The position numbers and the translations under genes are program-made. From Cryobacterium sp. Y82 (lineage in GTDB: Bacteria > Actinomycetota > Actinomycetes > Actinomycetales > Microbacteriaceae): DNA of 63,852 nucleotides. Location of the stretch: assembly GCF_002929495.1 (NCBI RefSeq), contig NZ_PJJJ01000023.1:1-63852 (forward strand), read 5' to 3'. The notes beneath the pieces are model-generated. The model was not told the DNA's origin, ran no database searches, and saw only the letters and a program-made list of their open reading frames with translations. Position 1 is the first letter of the stretch. Each line of letters begins with the position of its first letter. This document shows, one piece after another, positions 41,078-48,484 of this stretch.

Positions 41078-41123
41078 CACACCGGTGCGGGCGACAACCG
41101 TCGCCCGCACCGGTGTGTTTTTT
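41078..41123 (+). terminator. Strong intrinsic terminator
   Basis: A perfect 18-bp stem CACACCGGTGCGGGCGAC (41078-41095), loop AACC and the exact complement (41100-41117) are followed by TTTTTT. It ends the transcript of the 40765 gene. It also lies just beyond the stop of the converging ice-binding protein gene (41130), so the stem may serve both. Confidence 0.92.
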
Positions 41124-41129
41124 GCGAAG

Positions 41130-41906
41130 CTACTCGACGGGCGCGGTGACCGTGTTGCTCTGCAGCGTCACGGCCGTCTGGGCCAGGAGGCGGCCGTTGA
41201 TGGTTGCTCCGGTCTTCATGGCGATCATCGTCTGGCTGAGGATGGTGCCTTCGAAGTGCGCGGTCGTGCCGATGGCGACGGATCCGGCAACCTGCCAGAA
41301 CACGTTCTTCGCCTGCACGCCGCCGGCGAGAATCACGTCCTGAGCTGAAGCCTGTTCCAGATCCTTGGAGATCTGAAAGATGAAGACGTCATCCGCGGTG
41401 CCGGTGAGGGTGACGTCGGTGGAGATGTTCACGTCGGTGCCCCACTTGTAGAGGCCCTGGGTGAGGGTCAGGCCACCGATTTCGCCGGCGCCCAGGTTGA
41501 TGAAGTCCGGGGTGGTGCGCCCGGCGGCATCGGTGTAGGCGATTTCGAGGTCGCTGACGGCCTCGGTGAGGTACGTGTCATCGGTCACGATGCAGGAGGG
41601 GCCCTCGGCGTCGACGCTGTAAATCGTGCCGTTGGTCACCTCCGGGCAGGTGACGTGAATAGCGGCTCCCGTGATCGGGCTCGCTCCGACGTTCCCGCTG
41701 ATCGCGGATGTGTAGACATCCGTGATGCCGGACTTCGAGAGGATAGCAAAGGTGCCGGCCTCGCCAAGCTCGACCGCAGCGCGCGGGGTGGGCTCGGCGG
41801 CGACGGCTCCGCCGACTCCGATGCTGCCAACTCCGATGATGCCGAAGGCCAGCAGTGCGCCAAGAAGTCGCTTGCGCGACGGTGAAAGCTGTGTGAACGA
41901 ACTCAT
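41130..41906 (-). CDS. Secreted ice-binding protein, DUF3494 family
   Basis: A 258-residue exported protein. The signal peptide (about 12-37, LLGALLAFGIIGVGSIGVGGAVAAE) is followed by one DUF3494 ice-binding domain: LGEAGTFAILSKSGIT, ISGNVGASPITG, GLYKWGTDVNISTDVTLTG, DDVFIFQISKDLE, GGVQAKNVFWQVAGSVAIGTTAHFEGTILSQTMIAMKTGATINGRLLAQTAVTL. These are the beta-solenoid repeats and capping helix typical of the family. Such proteins inhibit ice recrystallisation outside the cell and are found in cold-living microbes. A Ser/Thr signal region and no cell-wall anchor indicate release. Its leader is long and structured. Confidence 0.93.
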   Translation of the reverse strand: MSSFTQLSPSRKRLLGALLAFGIIGVGSIGVGGAVAAEPTPRAAVELGEAGTFAILSKSGITDVYTSAISGNVGASPITGAAIHVTCPEVTNGTIYSVDAEGPSCIVTDDTYLTEAVSDLEIAYTDAAGRTTPDFINLGAGEIGGLTLTQGLYKWGTDVNISTDVTLTGTADDVFIFQISKDLEQASAQDVILAGGVQAKNVFWQVAGSVAIGTTAHFEGTILSQTMIAMKTGATINGRLLAQTAVTLQSNTVTAPVE

Positions 41907-41927
41907 GTTTTTTCCCCTCTTTCGAAA

Positions 41928-41991
41928 GACCCGCACGATGCGAGTCGGGACAGGGCCACGTGCTGGCGTGGCCGCCGATGTTGCACATCGG
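41928..41991 (-). promoter_or_regulatory. Stacked hairpins in the leader of the ice-binding protein gene
   Basis: Three consecutive stem-loops precede the start codon at 41906: an 8-bp stem with one G-U pair (41928-41946), GGCCACG/CGTGGCC (41954-41973) and CCGATGT/ACATCGG (41975-41991). They are followed by a GAGGGG ribosome-binding site close to the ATG. The upstream gap of about 250 bp leaves room for a long 5' leader. A temperature-responsive RNA role is inferred. Confidence 0.5.
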
Positions 41992-42157
41992 GTTCTCCCG
42001 TTGACCGGGCTCGCGAGTAGATGACGCCCCAAGCCCCCACTGTCGTGCCCTCCGGGCGCAATCCGCACATTCGTTCGTGCGCCCCCACGACAAAAGTTCC
42101 AACGAATAGAATCTGTCTAACCCCAGACTAGGGGTAGTCCGGCCGTTTGTAGTACGA

Positions 42158-42757
42158 CTAAACGATCGGGTCCATCGAGCTCAGGTGCGAGGAGTCGTTC
42201 CACATTTGCAACACCCGGTTTTCGCGCTCCCAGCCGAGCGTTGACACGGTTGCGGTGCCGAGGCTCAGACTCTTGCCGGCGACGGCGGGTAAGCCCATCC
42301 AGCGTGCGGTCATGATGCGCAGAAAGTGGCCGTGGGCGAAGATGGCCACTCGGCCCTCGGCTGCGAGGCAGGCGTCGATGGCGCGATCGGCCCGTGCGCC
42401 CACTTCCTCCACGGATTCACCACCCACAATCGGATCGCCCCACACGGTCCAGCCGGGAATTTCCGAGCGGATGTCCACGGTCCGGCGTCCCTCATACACT
42501 CCGTAATCCCACTCCAGCACGTCATCGGTCGCCACGCCCTGCGCGCCGTAACCGGCCCGTTCCATGGTTTCCCAGGCACGCACCAGCGGGCTCGAGTAGA
42601 CCCGATCGAAGTGTCGACCGTCGAGCATCTCGCCGAGAGCATCCGCTTGTCGGCGCCCGAAATCGGTCAACGGAACGTCGGTGCGCCCGGTGTGCTGGCC
42701 GGAGATGCTCCACTCGGTTTGTCCGTGGCGAATGAGAACGATGTCGTTCTGGGTCAT
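42158..42757 (-). CDS. Histidine phosphatase family protein
   Basis: A 199-residue member of the phosphoglycerate mutase-like phosphatase family. The catalytic LIRHGQTEWS (phospho-His, about 8-17), the TPL/SPLVRAWET segment and VAIFAHGHFLRIM (second His, about 140) are all present. It probably dephosphorylates a small cytosolic substrate. It has no operon partner, and the specific substrate cannot be read. Confidence 0.9.
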   Translation of the reverse strand: MTQNDIVLIRHGQTEWSISGQHTGRTDVPLTDFGRRQADALGEMLDGRHFDRVYSSPLVRAWETMERAGYGAQGVATDDVLEWDYGVYEGRRTVDIRSEIPGWTVWGDPIVGGESVEEVGARADRAIDACLAAEGRVAIFAHGHFLRIMTARWMGLPAVAGKSLSLGTATVSTLGWERENRVLQMWNDSSHLSSMDPIV

Positions 42758-42980
42758 GCGGCTCCCTCGCGTGCGCCGCAGGAACGCGGCGGCCGGTCAA
42801 GTCTACGTTTCGAGCGGTTGGAGCAGGCCCGAGCAGGAATGCCTCGGCGTCGCCTTCGTTTGGGGAAGTCGGCAGGCTGGATGCCACCTGCGCATGTGTC
42901 AACTGACCCCGGATGTTCAATTTCGACCCCGTCGAGAGTCGTAGGCTGGAGGCACAGCCATCAAGTCTGAGACGGGTGCC

Positions 42981-43736
42981 ATGAGGGTCATTAGTTACAA
43001 CCTCCGCAAGAACCGTGCCAGCGGCGAACTCGTCGCTTTGGCAGAACGTTACAGTCCCAACATTCTCTGCCTGCAGGAATGCAACACGATCGATCTGCCG
43101 GCCGAGGTCGGCAACCTGCACCTGGCCGATTCCACCCGGCGCAACCGGCTCGGCCTCGCCATTTACTACAACAAGGACCGCTTCACCGCGGTCAAAACGC
43201 AGGCCTTTGCGCTCAAGAAGTCGTTGCACGATCATCTCGCCGCGCCAGCGCACGAGCGGCTGATCGCCACCCGCCTCGTTGATAATGTCGCCCATCGGGA
43301 GTTCGTCGTCGCATCGTTTCACGCCGCGCCGCTGACCGCACTCAATTCCCTGCGCCGCAACCAAATTCGCACCGCCCACGAAGAGCTGAGCTTGCTCGGA
43401 CCTGGCCTGCCGACCCTCATGGTCGGCGATTACAACTACCCGATCTTCCAGGGCAAGCTCGGCAATAAGGTGAACCAGTCCGGCTACGATCTCACGCTCA
43501 GCGACACGCGCACCTACACCCGTTACAAGTTCTTTCGCGGACACTTCGACCTGGCGACCTCGATGGGACTGATGGTTTCCAATGTCGAGACCCTCCCGCA
43601 GGGCACCTCAGATCACATGCCCATCCTGGTAACGGCTACCTATTCCGACGAGAACAGGATGCAGACGGATGCCGCGCAGCACGGTGCCCACCGGTCCGAG
43701 TCGGTCTCCGCCGAGGGCGCCGACTTCATCATCTGA
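42981..43736 (+). CDS. Endonuclease/exonuclease/phosphatase family protein
   Basis: A 251-residue EEP-fold enzyme. Motifs in order: VISYNLRKNRAS (Asn), LCLQECN (catalytic Glu), ASFHAAPL (His), MVGDYNYP (Asp-Asn) and GTSDHMPILV (SDHxP). All key residues are present, so it is probably an active metal-dependent phosphodiesterase or DNase. The start ATG follows GGTGCC with no strong ribosome-binding site. It stands alone and converges on the TauE-like gene. Confidence 0.88.
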   Translation: MRVISYNLRKNRASGELVALAERYSPNILCLQECNTIDLPAEVGNLHLADSTRRNRLGLAIYYNKDRFTAVKTQAFALKKSLHDHLAAPAHERLIATRLVDNVAHREFVVASFHAAPLTALNSLRRNQIRTAHEELSLLGPGLPTLMVGDYNYPIFQGKLGNKVNQSGYDLTLSDTRTYTRYKFFRGHFDLATSMGLMVSNVETLPQGTSDHMPILVTATYSDENRMQTDAAQHGAHRSESVSAEGADFII

Positions 43737-43761
43737 GCTAATGGGTAAACCTCCGGCCGCC

Positions 43762-44502
43762 TTAAACGAGCAGCTCGAGTACTCCGCGCACGATGGTCGC
43801 GAACGATCCCAGATAGGCAACGACCACGAGTAGGCGTCGGGCCACGTGCGGCTCGATCACAGTGGCCAGCCGGTCACCAACGATCAGCCCCACGATGCAG
43901 GCGCACCCGATGAACACCCAAACCAGCACGGGCAACTGGGGCAGGTCGGCCGATCCCAGCCCGAATTTTGAGGCTAGGGACGCCAGCCCGATCGAGAGAA
44001 AGTACGGCTGCATGGTCGCGGCAAAGGACCGCTGCGGCCACCCCGTGGCAATCGCGTAAATGCTCACTGCAGGGCCGCCGACGCCAGCCGTCGTATTCAT
44101 GAACCCGCTGGTCAGGCCGGCCATGACGCGAAAACCCAGACGGTCGCGCACTACGACCCGGCCGAGGTTGACCGATACGGTCAGACCGGCCGCCACGAGG
44201 ACGCCGATCGAAATTTCGAGCCAGGCTGCCGAAACGAACTGCAGAATGTAGGAGCCGGGCACGATGCCGACGACGGCGCAGACCGCCAAAAGGCTGTAGC
44301 GCCGCCAGTCAACCTGGCGAAATACTCGCATCAGGATAATGCTCGCCGTGAGTGCCCCGCACGCGTTGACCACGATAACGCCGTCAACCGGCCCGAGCAG
44401 TAGAACCAAGAAGGGCGCCGCTACCAGGGCGAACCCCATGCCGGTGATGCGCTGCATGCTCGAGCCCACCAGCACGGCCGCAATCACCAAAACGGTCGTC
44501 CA
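43762..44502 (-). CDS. TauE/SafE family membrane transporter
   Basis: A 246-residue membrane protein of the sulfite/anion exporter type with about eight helices. The repeated family motif is seen in GMGFALVAAPFLVLLLGPVDGVIVVNACG and SGFMNTTAGVGGPAVSIYA. The GTG at 44502 is preferred because GGGAGA lies 7 bases before it; a longer frame reaches 44562 without such a site. The substrate is unknown. Confidence 0.87.
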   Translation of the reverse strand, partial: WTTVLVIAAVLVGSSMQRITGMGFALVAAPFLVLLLGPVDGVIVVNACGALTASIILMRVFRQVDWRRYSLLAVCAVVGIVPGSYILQFVSAAWLEISIGVLVAAGLTVSVNLGRVVVRDRLGFRVMAGLTSGFMNTTAGVGGPAVSIYAIATGWPQRSFAATMQPYFLSIGLASLASKFGLGSADLPQLPVLVWVFIGCACIVGLIVGDRLATVIEPHVARRLLVVVAYLGSFATIVRGVLELLV

Positions 44503-44634
44503 CACGTCAAGGTCTCCCAGCTCGGTTGTTGCTGTCCACGATACCGGCCGCGGCCGCACCAAATGGCGTGGGCAATCGTGGGTGGCCTACCGTTGAAGCA
44601 TCGGCAACCAGCCGGCGCGACGAAAGGACAACGG

Positions 44635-45315
44635 ATGCCTGACCCCAGTTTTGTCACCGAGAACGTTTTGCAGGGGCGCACCTTCGACGCCGTATTGTTC
44701 GATATGGACGGCACCCTCATCGATTCCACGCCGGCGGTCAACCGTTCGTGGGCCGCTTGGGCAAACGAATGGGGCGTAGCCAAGGACGAAACCGCCCACG
44801 GTCGCCCGGCGCGCGACATTATCGCCGAACTCGTGCCAGCCGCCCGCGTCGACGAGGCGATCGACCGCATTCTCGCTCTCGAAACCGCCGACACCAATGA
44901 CATCACCGTGCTGCCCGGTGCAGCAGCGCTCCTGAACAGCCTGCCGGAGAGTCGACGGGCCATCGTCACGTCCTGCGCGCGGCCACTGGCGGTCGCCCGG
45001 CTGGCGGCATCCGCTTTGGTGGCACCGAGCGTGATCGTGACTATCGATGACACCCCGCGTGGTAAGCCGTTCCCTGAACCGTTTCTGGAGGGAGCTGCCC
45101 GGCTCGGCGTCGACCCGGGGCGGTGTCTGGTGATCGAGGATGCGCCTGCCGGGTTGCAGGCCGGCCGCGCCGCTGGCTGCACCACGATCGGAGTCGCCGG
45201 AACCTATCCGGCGGCCGAACTTGAGGCCGACCTGATCGTGCCAGGGCTCGACCATCTCTGCATCGAATCCACTGACGATGGACTCATTGTTCGCGTCGAG
45301 TTGCCGAAAAACTAG
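44635..45315 (+). CDS. HAD family hydrolase (sugar-phosphatase-like)
   Basis: A 226-residue HAD-IA phosphatase: VLFDMDGTLIDSTPAV (nucleophile Asp, about 22), AIVTSCARPLAVA (motif II), GKPFPEPFLEGAARLG (motif III Lys) and CLVIEDAPAGLQAGRAAG (motif IV). The cap lies between motifs I and II. The pattern is that of 2-deoxy-glucose-6-phosphatase and related sugar phosphatases. The ATG at 44635 follows GAAAGGA. Confidence 0.92.
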   Translation: MPDPSFVTENVLQGRTFDAVLFDMDGTLIDSTPAVNRSWAAWANEWGVAKDETAHGRPARDIIAELVPAARVDEAIDRILALETADTNDITVLPGAAALLNSLPESRRAIVTSCARPLAVARLAASALVAPSVIVTIDDTPRGKPFPEPFLEGAARLGVDPGRCLVIEDAPAGLQAGRAAGCTTIGVAGTYPAAELEADLIVPGLDHLCIESTDDGLIVRVELPKN

Positions 45316-45419
45316 AGAACGGTCAGCGCTGCCACACAAATGAACGTAACGTTAATAAGCGGTATGCGCGTTCGGCTTTTCCGAGTGGCGCGAGCCGCGT
45401 AACGAAAGGTTTTTCCCTC

Positions 45420-46346
45420 TTGGACGACGAATGCATCCACGGGCTCGAGGGCCAATTGTGCGCTCTGTGCTTTCCCAAAGTTGTTACTGAGCCCCTCACT
45501 CCGGTGAAGAAGACGCGCGCCCCGAAGCTGTCCTCCCTGCGCGATCCACTACCGACCGCGGCCATGCCCGTGGCGCGCGCCGCTCGCCCGGTTCGCGTCG
45601 CCGGCGCACCTCGCCCGGTGCGAGCGGAGGCGGTCTCGACCGACAACGTCGACGAGCAGCGCGTGTACCATCTCACCCACATCAGCAACCTCAGTGCGAT
45701 TCTGAAGGACGGACGCCTGCTCGCCAACGGCGCCCTCACCGCGCGGCCCGCCGTCGACATCTCCGCACCGGCCACTCGCGACCTGCGCCGCGTTGCTCAC
45801 GTCTCCGGCGACGGTCGCAGTGTTGCGGAGTACGTGCCCTTCTTTCTGTCGCCGAACGCGACCGTCTGGGAGAGCGTGCGCGCCGAAGCCGCTGACCCGC
45901 GCCTGGCACTCGATGCCCACGGCTCCGAGGCCTTCGACTTCGTCATGCTCGTGAGTACGGTCAAGAAGATCAACGATGGGATTGCGGCGCGTGCCGCAGC
46001 TGAAACCGCGCAGGATGCTGACGCCGCAACAGAACCAGCCCCGTTCGTTTCCAGCGTGGTCGCCGTCACCAACGGTGACGCTGCCGGAGCGTTGACCAGG
46101 TTCGGCGCAACGCCGGCCACCGCTGAGCGTATGCTGCAGACCCTTCGCGCCGAAGCAGACGGCGCGATGATGCTTGAAGCCGAGCTGCTCGTGCCCGACG
46201 CCGTGCCGATGGACCTGATCACGCTGATCGGCGTGTGCAATGACAATGTGCGCGCAACTGTGCGCGGCATCCTGAAGGCAAGCTCGTATAAGCCCAAGGT
46301 TGCGGTCTACCCGCCGTGGTTCCACACCTCCGCTGACCCCCAGTAG
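45420..46346 (+). CDS. DarT-like (DUF4433) ADP-ribosyltransferase with N-terminal zinc-knuckle-like motif
   Basis: A 308-residue protein. ECIHGLEGQLCALCFP at residues 4-19 resembles a CxH...CxxC zinc site. A Pro/Arg-rich linker follows. The DUF4433 domain (about 80-290) has VYHLTHISNLSAILKDGRLL, VSGDGRSVAEYVPFFLSPNATVW and EAELLVPDAVPMDLI. This last string aligns with DarT's AEFLV...VP segment that contains the catalytic Glu. DarT modifies thymidine in single-stranded DNA and is normally paired with the macrodomain antitoxin DarG. No DarG lies nearby. The start is a TTG with GAAAGG 12 bases upstream. Confidence 0.75.
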   Translation: MDDECIHGLEGQLCALCFPKVVTEPLTPVKKTRAPKLSSLRDPLPTAAMPVARAARPVRVAGAPRPVRAEAVSTDNVDEQRVYHLTHISNLSAILKDGRLLANGALTARPAVDISAPATRDLRRVAHVSGDGRSVAEYVPFFLSPNATVWESVRAEAADPRLALDAHGSEAFDFVMLVSTVKKINDGIAARAAAETAQDADAATEPAPFVSSVVAVTNGDAAGALTRFGATPATAERMLQTLRAEADGAMMLEAELLVPDAVPMDLITLIGVCNDNVRATVRGILKASSYKPKVAVYPPWFHTSADPQ

Positions 46347-46357
46347 CGCTTTTTTTC

Positions 46358-46388
46358 GACCCTGGGCCCAGAGAGCGGGCCCAGGGTC
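46358..46388. terminator. 12-bp perfect hairpin between converging genes
   Basis: GACCCTGGGCCC (46358-46369) and GGGCCCAGGGTC (46377-46388) form a perfect stem between the DarT-like gene and the converging MOSC gene. The T-run lies before the stem on the plus strand, so neither strand has the classical stem-then-U order. It may act as a tail-less terminator; this is uncertain. Confidence 0.45.
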
Positions 46389-46410
46389 TGGCCTGGGGGT
46401 GAATCCAGAC

Positions 46411-46968
46411 CTAGACGACGCCGAGCGGGAGATGCTCACCGACGGGCAGCTCCACGCGAATTCGGTCGCCCGGTTGCACGATGCCGCCGGTCAGCACGAC
46501 GCCCATAATTCCGCCGCGGCGCTGAACTGCACCGGCGGCATCCGTTCTGATGAGCTGCTTCATCAGGCCTTTCCGGTAGCCGTTGATGAGCGAGCACGGG
46601 CTGCGCATACCGGTGATCGAGACCACGGCCTCGCTGCCGAGGTACAGGCGGGTTCCGAGCGGCAGGGTCATTAGAGCGATACCGATGGTTGTCACGTTTT
46701 CGCCGAGCTCGCCCGGTGAGACCGTATACCCGGTCGGTATGAGGTCGTCGAACAACTCTGCAGCCATAAAGTGAACCTGGCAGAGGTTGGGCGCCGTGGG
46801 ATTACGTTTTTTGGCGTAGCGGTGCTGCACAGTGGCGCCCGAGTGAGCATCACCATCGACACCGATCCCAGCGAGCAAACGTATGCTTGCGACCACCGGC
46901 TTGCTGAAGCGGTGCGCGTCATCGCGGCTGACGGAAACGACCGCGCCGGGACGTCCCTCGATTGCCAT
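46411..46968 (-). CDS. MOSC domain protein
   Basis: A 185-residue MOSC protein, related to the C-terminal domain of molybdenum cofactor sulfurase. Visible signatures are GIGVDGDAHSG, ELGENVTTIGIALMTLPLGTRLYLG and ITGMRSPCSLINGYRKGL. RSPC supplies the conserved Cys, and GIMGVVLTGG follows. The ATG at 46968 is taken as start since upstream residues are not conserved. It stands alone; substrate unknown. Confidence 0.9.
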   Translation of the reverse strand: MAIEGRPGAVVSVSRDDAHRFSKPVVASIRLLAGIGVDGDAHSGATVQHRYAKKRNPTAPNLCQVHFMAAELFDDLIPTGYTVSPGELGENVTTIGIALMTLPLGTRLYLGSEAVVSITGMRSPCSLINGYRKGLMKQLIRTDAAGAVQRRGGIMGVVLTGGIVQPGDRIRVELPVGEHLPLGVV

Positions 46969-47105
46969 GCCACCGATTCTGCCATAGCGCACGCACGTTC
47001 GAGGGGACGCATACAACGATGACTGCGCAGACGTCAAAATGTCTGCGTCAAGTGGTTGACGCGCAAGCACGCTGGGCCTACATTTCATCAGTGGAAAGGT
47101 TGCCG

Positions 47106-47408
47106 ATGACCAGTGTTGCCCCCGACAGTCACGACCAAGTTGATGGGGGTATCGCGCAACCAGTGCCACCGCCGGCAGACGGCTCCGCCCCGCACATCGC
47201 CCGGCCCTACCGGGCTCTGGAGCGCGAGTTGGAACGCGCGGTGCGCGATCGCGTCGAAGTCACCCTGCGGGTCACCGCCGCGGTCAACGCCATGCGCGAC
47301 GGCGGCTGTTCCTGGGCTGATATCGCACGCATCCTCGGTACCGCCCCGCAAACCGCACACAAGAAGTACAGCAAGCCGCGCCCGCCACGCGCCCCCAATG
47401 ACGAGTGA
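47106..47408 (+). CDS. Small HTH protein
   Basis: A 100-residue protein. A disordered Pro-rich start is followed by a helix (ALERELERAVRDRVEVTLRVTAAVNAMRDGG) and a short helix-turn-helix, CSWADIARILGTAPQTAHKKYS (about 68-90). That helix pattern suggests DNA binding. GAAAGG precedes the ATG at 47106; an ATG at 47019 is possible. The Dps gene lies downstream in the same direction, so a regulatory link is conceivable but unproven. Confidence 0.7.
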   Translation: MTSVAPDSHDQVDGGIAQPVPPPADGSAPHIARPYRALERELERAVRDRVEVTLRVTAAVNAMRDGGCSWADIARILGTAPQTAHKKYSKPRPPRAPNDE

Positions 47409-47564
47409 AGGGGCGAGATTCGGCCGTGCCAGGCTCCGCGCGCCCGGGAAGCCCGGGGGCCGCACGTCGGGTCTGCGGCCCGCGGTCGGGTCATTATATT
47501 GTGGCCCAGATTGTGCGGCCATGATATGGTCTCGAGGCAAATTCTCCCCGATTGGAAGGACACC

Positions 47565-48053
47565 ATGCACGCCTCCGAAACACTCAGCGACAACCTGCAG
47601 TCCGTTTTGGTTGACCTGATCGAGTTGCACGTGCAGGGCAAACAGGCGCACTGGAGCGTCGTCGGAAAGAACTTTCGCGACCTGCACCTGCAACTCGACG
47701 AGATCATCCTCGATGCGCGAGAATTCTCCGACCAAGTTGCCGAGCGGATGCGCGCACTCGACGCGATGCCCGATGGCCGCAGCGAGACGGTCACCAAAAC
47801 CACCAACCTGCCGAAGTTTCCCGACGGCGAAGTCGACACGACCGAGACGGTCACGCTCATCACCGAACGGCTCGACGCCACGGTCGACACGATGCGTAAG
47901 GTGCACGATGAGGTCGACGAGGAAGACCCCACCAGTGCCGACCTTCTGCACGCTTTCATCGAGAAGCTCGAGCAGTATTCCTGGATGGTCAGCGCGGAGA
48001 ATCGTAAGCCGCGCAAGCGCTCCTCGGGAAAATCCCCGCACCGCGCTTCCTGA
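47565..48053 (+). CDS. dps: Dps family DNA-binding/ferritin-like protein
   Basis: A 162-residue protein of the Dps class, which stores iron and protects DNA in dodecamers. The ferroxidase ligands are in LHVQGKQAHWSVVGKNF (His, about 30), LHLQLDEIILDAREFSDQVAERMRAL (Asp/Glu, about 50-65) and a C-terminal helix EKLEQYSWMV. The Lys/Arg-rich tail (RKPRKRSSGKSPH) may bind DNA. GGAAGGACACC precedes the ATG. The -10 is perhaps TATATT near 47493. Confidence 0.92.
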   Translation: MHASETLSDNLQSVLVDLIELHVQGKQAHWSVVGKNFRDLHLQLDEIILDAREFSDQVAERMRALDAMPDGRSETVTKTTNLPKFPDGEVDTTETVTLITERLDATVDTMRKVHDEVDEEDPTSADLLHAFIEKLEQYSWMVSAENRKPRKRSSGKSPHRAS

Positions 48054-48097
48054 CACTCGCTCGACCCGACAAGGCTTTGTGAGTCGAGAGGGTTGCC

Positions 48098-48484
48098 ATG
48101 AAGCGTGAAGCTAGCCCGCGGCCAGCTGAGCTTTTTAGTGCGCGTGGTGACCTCGCTGCCGCTGCCGCTGCCGCCGAGGTCAACGGTGATGCGCGGCGGG
48201 CGCTGGCGCTGGCGACGACTTTCGTATCCGTTCCCCGACCGGGCCATGCGCCAAGACCGGACCATGCGCCAAGACCGGACCAATCGTGGGGCGTCTTCAC
48301 CCGAACGGTTGAGGACGTCATATTTCAGATCGGGCACGCGCTCGGGCCGGCCCCGCTCGCTCTCGACGCCCGGCACGCCCAGCGGGTGGCCGACCAGCAA
48401 CTGTATGTGCGACAACACCATGCCGAACGCGACGATGCGGTCTTGGGCCGGATGCTTGTTACGAGGGGGAGTGCACCATGGTGA
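48098..48484 (+). pseudogene. C-terminal fragment of an acyl-CoA dehydrogenase-like gene
   Basis: A 128-codon frame. Residues from about 65 on (WGVFTRTVEDVIFQIGHALGPAPLALDARHAQRVADQQLYVRQHHAERDDAVLGRML) resemble the last helix of acyl-CoA dehydrogenase-like proteins that precede PIG-L/methyltransferase genes in related actinobacteria. The catalytic domain is absent. Two perfect 18-bp units (48245-48262, 48263-48280) lie in the frame. It overlaps the start of the next gene by 7 bases, as the full-length gene would. The family call rests on memory of the locus, so it is moderate. Confidence 0.5.
48245..48280 (+). repeat. Two perfect 18-bp tandem units
   Basis: The unit begins CATGCGCCAAGACC and repeats without change, encoding a PRPDHA-type peptide repeat in the fragment gene. 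It may mark a junction of the deletion that removed the upstream gene body. Confidence 0.85.

Noticed and set aside
46358..46388. Classical intrinsic terminator
   Set aside because: The T-run precedes the stem on the plus strand and becomes an A-run after it on the minus strand, so the order is wrong; kept only as a possible tail-less terminator.
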